This document shows, in pieces, positions 25,805 through 34,563 of a DNA stretch of 36,342 nucleotides. The stretch lies in the NCBI GenBank assembly GCA_022539475.1, contig VCMS01000542.1, positions 1 through 36,342 on the forward strand. Direction: 5' to 3'. This DNA comes from Gracilaria domingensis (Eukaryota > Rhodophyta > Florideophyceae > Gracilariales > Gracilariaceae). The notes under the pieces are model-generated. The model saw only the letters and a program-made list of their open reading frames with translations, was not told the origin of the DNA and made no database searches. Positions within the stretch are counted from its first letter, which is position 1; each line of letters opens with the position of its first letter. Made by a program: the position numbers and the translations under genes.

Positions 25805-27654
25805 ATGAGCGGTACCAACTCCTCGGTTTCTATACCTCGCAAGCGCGATACACACTCAAGCGAACAGAGTATTCAAGTATCCGAACTCGATCACAGTACA
25901 TCATCTGTCATTCCGATGAACCCGAATCAGTTTCCTCATCACCCGACGGGTCAGGCGAGCGCGTCGAACTACCCTCAGCCGCTGCGACGGCTCCACTGCC
26001 TCAGTCTCAACCGATGGTCCCGGTGAACGTTCCGTTATGGAATTCAGCGCAAGCGATGCCGCTGATGGCGAACCAAGCTGGTTGGATATCGAAGGAATCT
26101 CTCGCAGTACGCGATCCACTCCGTGATGGGTTTGCGTTCAGCCGTGCACCGTGGTTTCATCCGGTAGCTGTTAACGATGACACTCTCCTGGAGTCGTATG
26201 CCGAAAACGGCTTCCTACCGGGCGGTCTGCCGTTAGCGGTAGTGCAATCCCCAGAATGGAAAGTTCGTATAGCGATCGACCCGATGCTCCTCCGGTACGA
26301 TACCCGCGAGGGTGAGAACCTGAACACCGCGCGCGCGGAACACGCGAAGTTGGCGTACAAGAGACTCAGTCGAGTGCACCTCGAGCACCTGGTTCCACCG
26401 TCATATGGGTTCGATACTCCGTTCTACCGTACTTTCGGTGAAGTCCGATATGGAGACAACTTGGCGACGTTCGACCATGCGCGGTACGCTGGCGATGGCC
26501 CGACCACATCGAGGTTGATGTTGTGCTGGAATCGGCCCATACTCCGAGCGGAGTTCCGTTATCTTCGCAAGAACGCTTCCCAGGGTGGGTTCGTCAACCG
26601 CATTCGGTTTGAGCGGAAAGCTCGTTCCCGTCATGGGTATCTGATTCCGTACCCGAATATCGAGACCGAGAGGTACAGACCGCAGGCCTTTGTTGGACGG
26701 TTCCCTCCTCTACCAGATTGGTGGCGTGATGTGGAGGTACCCAAAGGGTGTTTTGCAGAACTGCCTCCGTGCTTGAGTTACATCGGCTCCCGATTGATCA
26801 ACGATCCGCGTTCAGGATGGTGGGGTCTCGTAGCCGGCGAGTGGGCGGCACGCGTAGCAGCGTTTCTTCTCTGGGAGGCTTACGACAACTACCGTGTTTG
26901 GTATATTCCGCCGATGCTTCGCAGCATTATCCGCTCGCTGGATTTGCACACTCCCTTGGGGTCCGAAGAGAACGTGGATGAGATCCATTACATCTTGGAT
27001 GTTATCGATGGAGTCGATTGGGAAACGGTGCCCCGTTCGCAACGCGGGAAAGGTCCTCGTCGTCACTACGACCGCTCACCCGGTAGGAGACATCCCACAG
27101 CAGAAGATTTCGTGTATTACGACCCATGGGAGGGTACGATGACGACTAGCGCATATGCCGAGTGGGCAGCGAACCAGCCACGGTCGATTCCAGACAGTCA
27201 CCCCGTTGGGTTCATGTTCAGTGACAACTGGGTCGCCCCAGTAGATCTGGATGATCCGAACATGGATACTGGTGGAGAGGCAGCTGGAGCACTCGTCGAG
27301 ATGGACCAGAAGTTGGTGAACGACCTACCGGCGGCGAATCAGGTGTTGCACGCCAGCGGCGGGGTACCCCAGGCTCCTGTGGGTTGGAATGTTCCGACTC
27401 AAGCGAGTGTTCCGGTGGTGGGTCCGGTCCCTGTAGCGGCTACCGTTCCTTCGGTCCTTCCGGCCCCGACAGCTCCGGTCGCTCCGGGAGATTCTCCGGC
27501 GAACATCGCGATGTTGCGCGCCACTCTCCAGAACGCTGGAATTATCGTGCCCGATCATCTCACCACTATGGCAGGGATACTGGCTTACGCCGTTCCGCAC
27601 CCTTCGCAGGGTCCCTCCGGTAGCGGCGGTGCCGGTCCCTCATCGGGGGTGTAA
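25805..27654 (+). CDS. Antisense accessory gene of element C (4-bp deletion near the start)
   Basis: Oriented opposite to gag-pol, starting 80 bp from the 3' LTR. The main open frame is 26014-27654 (546 codons). Compared with copy D, a 4-bp deletion near 25987 disconnects the first ~60 codons that begin at ATG 25805, so only the internal ATG at 26014 remains in frame. The conserved core has RAPWFHPVAV, GFLPGGLP, FYRTFGEVRYGDNLA, RPILRAEFRYLR, RFERKARSRHGYLIPY, VEVPKGC, ELPPCLSYIGS and RVAAFLLWEAYDNYRVWYI, then DRSPGRR, DFVYYDPW, a Pro/Val-rich spacer and a C-terminal helix (about residues 495-530). It is homologous to the A/B antisense gene at clearly diverged DNA level. No known domain, signal peptide or catalytic signature. 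It converges with the chromodomain gene. Confidence 0.85.
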
Positions 27655-28023
27655 GATGACCAGCAGGGCTGGAGGACTTGGTCCTTAGTATAAGATAGAA
27701 ACAGTAAAACCATCTAGTGGTAACTTTCCCTTCACCCTTTTGCCTGTTCTCCACGAACTTGATCGATCTTCGATTACTTCTTCACTCACACTGTGTTCAA
27801 GTGTACTTCACTTCTTTGGTGCTTCTTCTACTCTAACCGTTTTAAATCGGTACAACCGGCATTTCGGTATGCTCTTCTTCCTTTCTTCTCACTTCCTCTA
27901 GTTCAGTCTTCACCGCTTCATTGGTCTTCTTCCTTCATTCATCCCCACACAGGAGGGGTCAACTCTCCATTCTGAGTCTTCCGCATCGCGGTATAGTTGA
28001 AAGCTCCTCACCGGGAACGGTTC
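27655..28023. repeat. Convergent spacer with small hairpins (C)
   Basis: 369 bp between the two convergent genes. It contains GGACTTGGTCC (27670-27680), ACCGTTTTAAATCGGT (27837-27852), ACCGGCATTTCGGT and CCGCATCGCGG inverted repeats, similar in size to the arrays in L, A and B but with different sequence. No ORF of note. Confidence 0.55.
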
Positions 28024-28377
28024 TTATCCCACCTGGGCTTGGTCCAGGTTGGACGGCAAGGCTGACCGAGTGCGACGGTGGTATGAAACGATCTTCGACC
28101 TAGGTAGGTGCTCGACCGGCTCCATGGTGTCCTCCTCGGCGGAGTAGCCATACCATCGCACTTGGTACAGTACCGTCCCATCGGGGTCTACAACATGACG
28201 TACGATACGTTCGATCACGTATTCCTGCGGGTACACCTCGGTGTTTGACTGCTCTCCTTCACCCATTGTGGTTTCGTACCTTCGAGGGTGGCGAGGTGGT
28301 GGCCGGCTAACCTCTAGAGGGGTTCCTCTTGGACTTAACCAGTCACGACTCACTAGGAGTTCCTCGCTGCGCGACAA
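28024..28377 (-). CDS. Chromodomain tail (C)
   Basis: 117-codon open frame on the minus strand, in the same phase as pol. After about 45 residues of basic/Pro-rich linker comes a chromodomain with EYVIERIVRHVVDPDGTVLY, QVRWYGY and EPVEHLPRSK, ending DQAQVG like the A/B copies. One stop codon (28378-28380) separates it from the preceding linker frame. It would target integration if attached to pol. Confidence 0.75.
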   Translation of the reverse strand: MSRSEELLVSRDWLSPRGTPLEVSRPPPRHPRRYETTMGEGEQSNTEVYPQEYVIERIVRHVVDPDGTVLYQVRWYGYSAEEDTMEPVEHLPRSKIVSYHRRTRSALPSNLDQAQVG

Positions 28378-28959
28378 CTACAACTTACGCCAGGAGCGTC
28401 CAATCTTCAACCTGAAAGGTTCTTCTTGAAATACTCTCCTTCTTGAGTCTGACGAGCTTCGGCTCGTTTTGGTTGAGCTTCCGACCGTCCAACGGTAGCT
28501 TCGGGATTCTGAGCTCCCTCTTGCTATCCAGAAGGATCGTCCGTGCGACGGAGAACGGGCAGGGTCTCGCTCGTGCGCCATGGAGGCGGATTGACCAATC
28601 ACGGTGCATATCGCGGCCTTCTGGTTGGCCAGGCGGTGGCACGTGTGAGCCACGAGTTACCCTAACAGGTGTCCGTTCGCCTACGGTTGGCGATCGTACA
28701 TCGTGCACCGTGCACGTGTGGTACTCGCGCACGCGACTTACTGTCAGCAGTTCCCCGCGTCGGCGGTGCTTTCCATACGTCACCACGTCACACAACGTGT
28801 TACTCTCCACTTGGGTGTGTCATGAGTCCTCTGCCACGCGGCGTGGGTGCACCATCGACGGTTTCCAAACTCGTACTTCGTACTTCACCTTTCCAAGGTT
28901 GTTTTCCCAAATAATACGCGGGTAAGTACGACTTCTCGTTTCCTCATATCACGGCGTGG
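28378..28959 (-). pseudogene. Pol-chromodomain linker (C), interrupted by stops
   Basis: In pol phase this stretch has stops at 28960-28962 (the pol stop), 28885-28887 and 28378-28380. The part 28653-28381 reads as a Ser/Arg-rich linker whose ARSPSHGRSFWIARGSSES recalls the DRSPSLREILPERRKLAIRE part of A. A competing open frame at 28810-28385 (141 codons) is also hydrophilic. Whether the linker is translated in C is uncertain. Confidence 0.45.
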
Positions 28960-31900
28960 TTAACACCGGTCGGTAACATTGAGCTGATCTACCGCTTGCG
29001 GTTCTGCGTTCCCCGGAAAGCCCGGGTCTACAGATACTGTCTTCTCCGCTCTGCGGGTGGTGACCTCACTCAGTTGTGGTGTTCCCGACGGGGTTACGTT
29101 ATCCACAGCGGTGTGTACCCCCTGGGTGGGTCGTGTCGTTTCCAGCGCATTGCTCAACGAACTCGACGAAGTATCACCACGAGGTACAGCGCCTCGGCGC
29201 ACCACAACGCTATCGGTAGAGACCGCGAGATTGGTTGCGGTACCTTGCGACAGAGTGTGACCGTGCGACGCCGGTGTAACGGGTTCCGTACTTTCCTCCC
29301 CCTCCTTAGGCGGTGGCACGGGAGCCACGACGTCCGGTGGGGGGTCAACTGTAGTTGAGTTTTCCTCTTCGTCTCCCGCAACGGGTTGTGCTACCCGCGT
29401 GGGTGATTCTGACTTCGGTAGATCCGATAACCCGCGATCAGGGCGGAGAGTCGCAGGGCGCGAAGATACGACCTGTTCGTCCCCTGTAGCTTTACCCAGT
29501 TGGGTGTTAACGTGAACGTACGGTGGTGGGGCCAGCGCGACACGGTCTAACGATATCCGTTCGTGGAGATTATTGATATCCAATACTACTGTATCGTGCG
29601 TGACGGAAATAACCTTGTAGGGTCCTTCCGCGATAGGCGAGAGCTTGTGGCGGCGTTCCTTCTCCGGATTATAGTATTCTTTGCGGAGAAATACCATATC
29701 GTCTGGTTTGACCTTTGGTAATGGGGTCTTAACCTTCGCATCGAAGTTGCGCTTATAAGCGGCCTGCGCCTTATTCATCGCTGTGCGAGCGACCGGTACC
29801 ATTTTGGTTAACCAATCCTTCCAAGCGTTCCTGTATAACCCAACAGACGGGTACGTAGAAAGCGTTTCTTGAGCCTCGATTGCAACCGGTGGCGGTACTC
29901 TTGACAATACCAACTCAAAAGGTGCTAGCTTCGTTACCCGGTGGACTTGGGTGTTGTACGCATACGTAATAGCGTCCGTATACAAATCCCAATCCTTAGG
30001 ATGATCTGCCACATAAGATCTTAATGCATTCAGCATGGTACGGTTAAATCGTTCTACCTGACCATTTGTTTGGGGGTGGTAGGTGGTCGTAAATAGATTC
30101 TTGACACTCAAGATCCGACAGACGTCCTGGAAAAACTTCGACGTGAACTGTGAACCGTTATCTGATAATAGATGAACCGGTGGACCGTACACAAAGACCC
30201 AGTGGGTGACAAAAGCTTGTGCAACCACGGTGGCCGTAATCCGTTTCAGCGGGACTGTCCGTACCAACTTAGAGAACCGATCGGTGATAACCAGAAGGTA
30301 TCGATTACCTCTTGCGGTTCTGATCAATTCACCTAAGATATCGATAGCGATAAACTCCAAAGGAGACCGTGCTGGGAACAGCGTTAACTTCTTCGAGTAC
30401 TTACGAAGTTTCACGTTATTCTTAGCGCACTCGGTGCAAGAGCGTCGTACTGCGTAGCAGTCCAATGCCATTGACGGCCAGTAAAAATCCCTACGCAGGG
30501 TCAAGTATAGTTTTCGACCTCCTGGGTGGGCTCCTACCTTCACATAGTGTGTCATGACCAACACACGGTTTTGCAGCGAGTATGGGACCACAATTTGGGT
30601 ATACGCTTCGACCAACCTAACCAGGTACCCCTGATCGTTAACCTGAAAAGGTAAACGATCTCCTCCATTGAGACGAGCGCGAATTCGCGTACAAAACTCA
30701 TCCGGTTGCTGTTCTCGGATCATCTCCTCGGGAGTGATGGGTACAAAAGATCCAGTCAAGGGATCCAACTTCTCAGAAGTGAGCAGGATGTCGTCACAGA
30801 TGTCATCCGACAAGGATTCGACCCAACCTGCTTGTTCTTCCACCATAAAGCATGGTATGTCCAGATCGTCAACTGGTGCCGCTTCTGCATCTGTCCCCAA
30901 GCGGGAGAGTGCATCTGCCTGCAGATTCAACGTTCCTTTTTTGTACGTAACTGTGAAATCGAACTCCGATAACCTCAAGCGCCAACGCATCAAGCGTCCT
31001 GATGGTTCCGAGATTTCCATGAGCCATCGGAGAGATGAGTGGTCCGTATGTACCGTAAAATGGTTGCCCATAAGATATGGCCTCAGTGTAGTTAGAGCCC
31101 ATACAACGGCTAAGCACTCTTTCTCCGAAACTGAGTAGTTACGTTCGTGTACGTTCAAGGATCGCGACCAGTATCCAATTGGATGTCTCACGCCGTCTTC
31201 CGTGACCTGAAACAGGGCGCAACCAACCTGGTGTGCATTGGCGTCAGTGTCTACTTCGAATGGAAGTCCTAGCTTAGGCAAAGCCAAGATTGGCGGTGAC
31301 GTTACTGCGTCAATTAATGCCGAAAAGGCAGACGCTTCCGCGTCGCCTAGGGGTTCCAGTTGAACTGGTTGACCTTTTCTCAAAAGGTGGTTAAGGGGGG
31401 TCGCAATATCTGCGAAGTTCGGGACAAAACGCCGATATACATTACAAAGACCCAGAAAACTGCGGAGTTCCGTTTGTGTCGTAGGGTGTTTCGCTTCCTT
31501 CAGCGACTTCACGCGAACTGCGTCAACTGAGAGCTGTCCAGGTCGAATGATATGCCCTAGGTATTTGACAGAATCTGTGAAGAACTCGCACTTCTTGAGT
31601 TTCAGCGTAATGCCCGCGTCCCTGAGGACTCTCATGACGTCCCGGACGTGTGTTAAGTGGTCATCAAGGTTATCGGAGAACACGATGATATCGTCAAGAT
31701 ACACCAAGCAGGTCTTCCACTTGAATCGAGCCAAGAGGATATCGATAGCACGTTGAAACGTAGCCGGTGCGTTGGTTAATCCGAACGGCATTCGCTTAAA
31801 CCGGTACAAACCTTGGTGGCACACAAAAGCAGTTTTGTCCTTATCCTTTTCACGGATCGGAACTTGCCAGTATCCCCAATTGGCATCCAAGGCGGTGAAC

Positions 31901-33417
31901 ACTGTAGCACTCCCAAGCGAGTCAATGTATTCGTCCATCCTGGGTATGGGATAAACGTCTTTGACGGTGACCGAATTTAGACGACGGTAATCAATACAGA
32001 ATCGCCACGATCCGTCCGCTTTTGGAACTAGCACCACGGGTGAGGCCCAAGCGGATTGAGCCGCCTCTATGACGCCAGCGCGTAACATCTTCTCAATTTG
32101 AGATTGCTCTTCTTCCCTAGCTTTGGGACCAGCCCGGTATGGGTGTTGGGAAATGGGGCTAGTACCTGGAAGTAGGTCAATACGGTGTTCCGTGATTCCA
32201 ATTGTCCCGAGGGATCCATCCCACATGGGTGTGAACTCCCTCAACATTTCTCTTAGCTTACCTCTATGAGATTCAGGTACATGACTAAAATTCAACTGTT
32301 CCAGTTCCTTGACAGGGTCTGTATCTTCCGTTCCTGGTGGCAACGCTTTACCCTCGGTGGGTGCCAGCGATTCGGTAACTTCGCTCGCCGGGGTAACCGA
32401 TGCGGTAAAAGCGGTTTCCGCTGATCCCTCCCCCTCCTTAGCATCGGTTATACCGAGAACATCCGCAACGGGTATCTTCGTCGATACGATAGCAGCAGGG
32501 TGTGGGAGAGTGGTACCAAGGATTTGGTTTTTAGCTAACCACTGTCGGGTTGTGCCAAAGTTGGCGACCAAAACTCTGAATGGTTTGTCGGGTTCCACCG
32601 AGATTACTCCGTTCGCCAAAGCGAGTTGCTTCTGATCATACAATGATGGCAATGGTTGTACCACACGTAGGCCAGACTGCTTAGTAGTTATGGTGACCCA
32701 AACTTGGGATTGCGCAGGGATTGCGATGGCATGAGCCACATGGAGCTTAGATGATACCGGGTCGACGGTTGGAACTTCCTGTACAGCAGGGAGCGGGACG
32801 CGCTTGCGTGTAGCTCTCTTTAGCGGTTTCCTTACAATCGGTATTTCGGAACCATCATCCATGGTAACAACTCGAGCTCGAGGTCGAATCGCTTCAACAA
32901 AACGATCACAAAAGTCACAACCGAGTATCACCGGTGCGGCAATGCTTTTGCAAGCCATGAAATCCACTTTAACCATACAGGTTCCTAATCGTACCATGAG
33001 AGGTATGTACCCAAGAGTACGCAACGGGTTATTGTTGGCATCCGCGATGTCCAAACCTGGACCATGACGAATTTCATCCCGTAGCGCGGGTGGCACCAAC
33101 TCAAGGTGAATCAGGTTCGGTGCAGCTCCTGTATCCAACACAGACAACTGTCGAACCATGAACTGGTTAGACAAGCCAAGATCGGCATAAACTTTGTAGT
33201 TTCTCTTGGCCATCACAAGAACTCTTTCCGGAATACGGAGATTACGGGACCGTATCCACGGACGACGTAGAACCGAAAGGTGTTCTGAGCTCACGTCAGT
33301 TGTAGCCGCTATCCTTGAAAGGATTCTAACAGCTGGGGAGCGAAGCTGTGACGCCTCGGGCGCCTTCAACTTCGGCTCAGAAGGCGCCCCTCCCGTAGGG
33401 GAAACTCCCGAAGTCAT
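28960..33417 (-). CDS. pol: Pol polyprotein: protease, RT, RNase H, integrase (C)
   Basis: 1485 codons with no break, ending TAA at 28960-28962. The ATG at 33417 overlaps the gag stop as ATGA, so entry may be by -1 frameshift or by re-initiation. Protease LDTGAAPN is near residues 94-101. The reverse transcriptase has YLDDIIVFS near 572. RNase H starts DTDANAHQVG near 720. The integrase has an HHCC region with CTEC, a DDE core with AIDILGEL near 1023, SDNGSQF near 1082 and VERFNR, and a KLSPIAEGPYKVI GPY segment near 1262. A Pro/Ser/Thr-rich tail of ~150 residues follows. It is homologous to A pol throughout, with clear divergence, so C belongs to a sister family. All catalytic residues are present. 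Confidence 0.94.
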   Translation of the reverse strand: MTSGVSPTGGAPSEPKLKAPEASQLRSPAVRILSRIAATTDVSSEHLSVLRRPWIRSRNLRIPERVLVMAKRNYKVYADLGLSNQFMVRQLSVLDTGAAPNLIHLELVPPALRDEIRHGPGLDIADANNNPLRTLGYIPLMVRLGTCMVKVDFMACKSIAAPVILGCDFCDRFVEAIRPRARVVTMDDGSEIPIVRKPLKRATRKRVPLPAVQEVPTVDPVSSKLHVAHAIAIPAQSQVWVTITTKQSGLRVVQPLPSLYDQKQLALANGVISVEPDKPFRVLVANFGTTRQWLAKNQILGTTLPHPAAIVSTKIPVADVLGITDAKEGEGSAETAFTASVTPASEVTESLAPTEGKALPPGTEDTDPVKELEQLNFSHVPESHRGKLREMLREFTPMWDGSLGTIGITEHRIDLLPGTSPISQHPYRAGPKAREEEQSQIEKMLRAGVIEAAQSAWASPVVLVPKADGSWRFCIDYRRLNSVTVKDVYPIPRMDEYIDSLGSATVFTALDANWGYWQVPIREKDKDKTAFVCHQGLYRFKRMPFGLTNAPATFQRAIDILLARFKWKTCLVYLDDIIVFSDNLDDHLTHVRDVMRVLRDAGITLKLKKCEFFTDSVKYLGHIIRPGQLSVDAVRVKSLKEAKHPTTQTELRSFLGLCNVYRRFVPNFADIATPLNHLLRKGQPVQLEPLGDAEASAFSALIDAVTSPPILALPKLGLPFEVDTDANAHQVGCALFQVTEDGVRHPIGYWSRSLNVHERNYSVSEKECLAVVWALTTLRPYLMGNHFTVHTDHSSLRWLMEISEPSGRLMRWRLRLSEFDFTVTYKKGTLNLQADALSRLGTDAEAAPVDDLDIPCFMVEEQAGWVESLSDDICDDILLTSEKLDPLTGSFVPITPEEMIREQQPDEFCTRIRARLNGGDRLPFQVNDQGYLVRLVEAYTQIVVPYSLQNRVLVMTHYVKVGAHPGGRKLYLTLRRDFYWPSMALDCYAVRRSCTECAKNNVKLRKYSKKLTLFPARSPLEFIAIDILGELIRTARGNRYLLVITDRFSKLVRTVPLKRITATVVAQAFVTHWVFVYGPPVHLLSDNGSQFTSKFFQDVCRILSVKNLFTTTYHPQTNGQVERFNRTMLNALRSYVADHPKDWDLYTDAITYAYNTQVHRVTKLAPFELVLSRVPPPVAIEAQETLSTYPSVGLYRNAWKDWLTKMVPVARTAMNKAQAAYKRNFDAKVKTPLPKVKPDDMVFLRKEYYNPEKERRHKLSPIAEGPYKVISVTHDTVVLDINNLHERISLDRVALAPPPYVHVNTQLGKATGDEQVVSSRPATLRPDRGLSDLPKSESPTRVAQPVAGDEEENSTTVDPPPDVVAPVPPPKEGEESTEPVTPASHGHTLSQGTATNLAVSTDSVVVRRGAVPRGDTSSSSLSNALETTRPTQGVHTAVDNVTPSGTPQLSEVTTRRAEKTVSVDPGFPGNAEPQAVDQLNVTDRC
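29296..29309 (-). other. Internal polypurine tract at the pol 3' tail (C)
   Basis: Minus strand CTAAGGAGGGGGAG, identical over 14 nt to the terminal tract of C. It encodes part of PPPKEGEE, at the place where A has PTEEGRR and its own tract. Confidence 0.65.
32428..32441 (-). other. Internal polypurine tract in the protease-RT spacer (C)
   Basis: Minus strand CTAAGGAGGGGGAG, again identical to the terminal tract. It encodes part of DAKEGEG, homologous to EAEEGEA of A. Confidence 0.65.
33358..33389 (-). promoter_or_regulatory. Stem-loop just downstream of the gag stop (C)
   Basis: A perfect 10-bp inverted repeat, GGGCGCCTTC (33358-33367) and GAAGGCGCCC (33380-33389), with a 12-nt loop, starts about 25 nt after the gag stop on the minus strand. 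A second small stem (CCCC/GGGG) lies between. It is a possible stimulator of frameshifting. Confidence 0.45.
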
Positions 33418-33510
33418 TTTTTCTGAACGGGGCTCACCGAATTCGGTGCCTGAACTCCGTTCGGGGGGCCTAACTGAACCCCATGCGTGGGTACTTCGCC
33501 TTGAACCTGG
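33414..33510 (-). pseudogene. gag: Gag C-terminal remnant of element C
   Basis: About 31 codons in the -1-complementary frame to pol, ending VQKK and TGA (33414-33416), like the DAQKN end of gag in A. Upstream it stops abruptly at the LTR of element D, so zinc knuckle and capsid are absent from this window. The end reads CAG AAA AAA TGA, the candidate slip site. Confidence 0.6.
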
Positions 33511-34484
33511 TGTGGGGCAAACTCGGAAGAGTGAAACCCACCAGACTGTCCGAAGGTCCGCTCTCGTGAAAGATGGCAGACCAGTGACAGAGCCCTCTGT
33601 ACCACCGTAACTCGGTTGTAAGGCCGAAGTGGCAACTGGCTATACCTACAGAGGTGCTAGGCCACGTGGTGAGGAAACGATGAGAAACTCCAGAGATGGG
33701 GTGGTATCGGCAACGATGAAACACGACCAACGACAGGTGTAGTTCCGAGAGGGAAAGCAACAGAAAACAACAACCAAACAACACCCACACGCGACGGGTA
33801 GGGCCTCCTCGGCACTGTGCCCGGAGCGGGGCGAGATCCTCCAACGGTAATGCACGGGTTTCCGTAAACACGGCAAAACTCTATACAGAGTCGGATCACT
33901 TCGTAATCTAGTCCTATACCTCCTCGGTACGACCCTCAGGTCCCGACATCAACGACAGATGTTCCTCAAAGGTACCGAGAGGGTAGGACCACCGTAACCA
34001 GACGTGGCTATACTCGCGAGAGTGATAACCCACGTAGGCGGTTGGCGCCAGAGCCTCACTCGTGTAGAGTCCACTCAAGAGAGCGCTACTCGACAAAGAG
34101 TTCACTTAGAAGTGCTCGGGTTGACTTTACAAAGGTGCTCGCGACGATGAGGTCGAGCTCACCTAAGTAGGTCTAAACTAACTATGTACACGTGGTGCAC
34201 ACCCGCAGGGGTCCGTACACGTGGCTAGCCCAGTGTCAGGCACCTCAGGTGCACTACCTATTGTCCCGTAATATGCACACACACGGTGGTGTAGTACACG
34301 CGTCCACCTAGCGGTATTGGCCAGCAATGGCAACCCTGATTACAGGTAACTGTGGGAAAGCCATTCCAAAAGTAACCGCCAAAATTGGGTCCAACTCATA
34401 ACTCTTCGAGTGCATCCTCGTATCACTCCCCTGAGTATATGAGGCGCATCATCCTGATAACCACGCAAAATGCGTTGCTCTACA
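33511..34484 (-). repeat. 3' LTR of element D
   Basis: 974 bp, the same length as 24752-25725, with very few differences, so C and D are recent relatives. It is preceded on the minus strand by a PPT and the accessory gene, so it is a 3' LTR and not the 5' LTR of C. Confidence 0.9.
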
Positions 34485-34485
34485 T

Positions 34486-34499
34486 CTCCCCCTCCTTAG
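34486..34499 (-). other. Terminal polypurine tract (D)
   Basis: Minus strand CTAAGGAGGGGGAG next to the LTR, as in C. Confidence 0.85.
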
Positions 34500-34563
34500 A
34501 GCCGAGAACGACTTCGAGGCTGAAGTTTTGTGCGAAACGCAAGTACGTAAATACGTCACAATC

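Larger units (their letters stand above)
24752..33510 (-). mobile_element. Element C: second chromovirus family, gag end to 3' LTR
   Basis: In minus-strand order: last codons of gag, frameshift site, intact pol, linker, chromodomain, hairpins, antisense accessory gene (on the plus strand), PPT and 3' LTR at 24752-25725. At 33510/33511 the gag remnant abuts the exact LTR end of element D. The simplest reading is that D integrated into the gag of C, so the 5' LTR and most of gag of C should lie beyond the window. The 5 bp next to the 3' LTR are CTCAA (24747-24751). Confidence 0.85.

Noticed and set aside
33511..34484. LTR 33511-34484 as the 5' LTR of element C with gag deleted
   Set aside because: It is preceded by a PPT and an accessory gene on its own strand and followed by no PBS, so it is the 3' LTR of another copy. 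Nested insertion is simpler.
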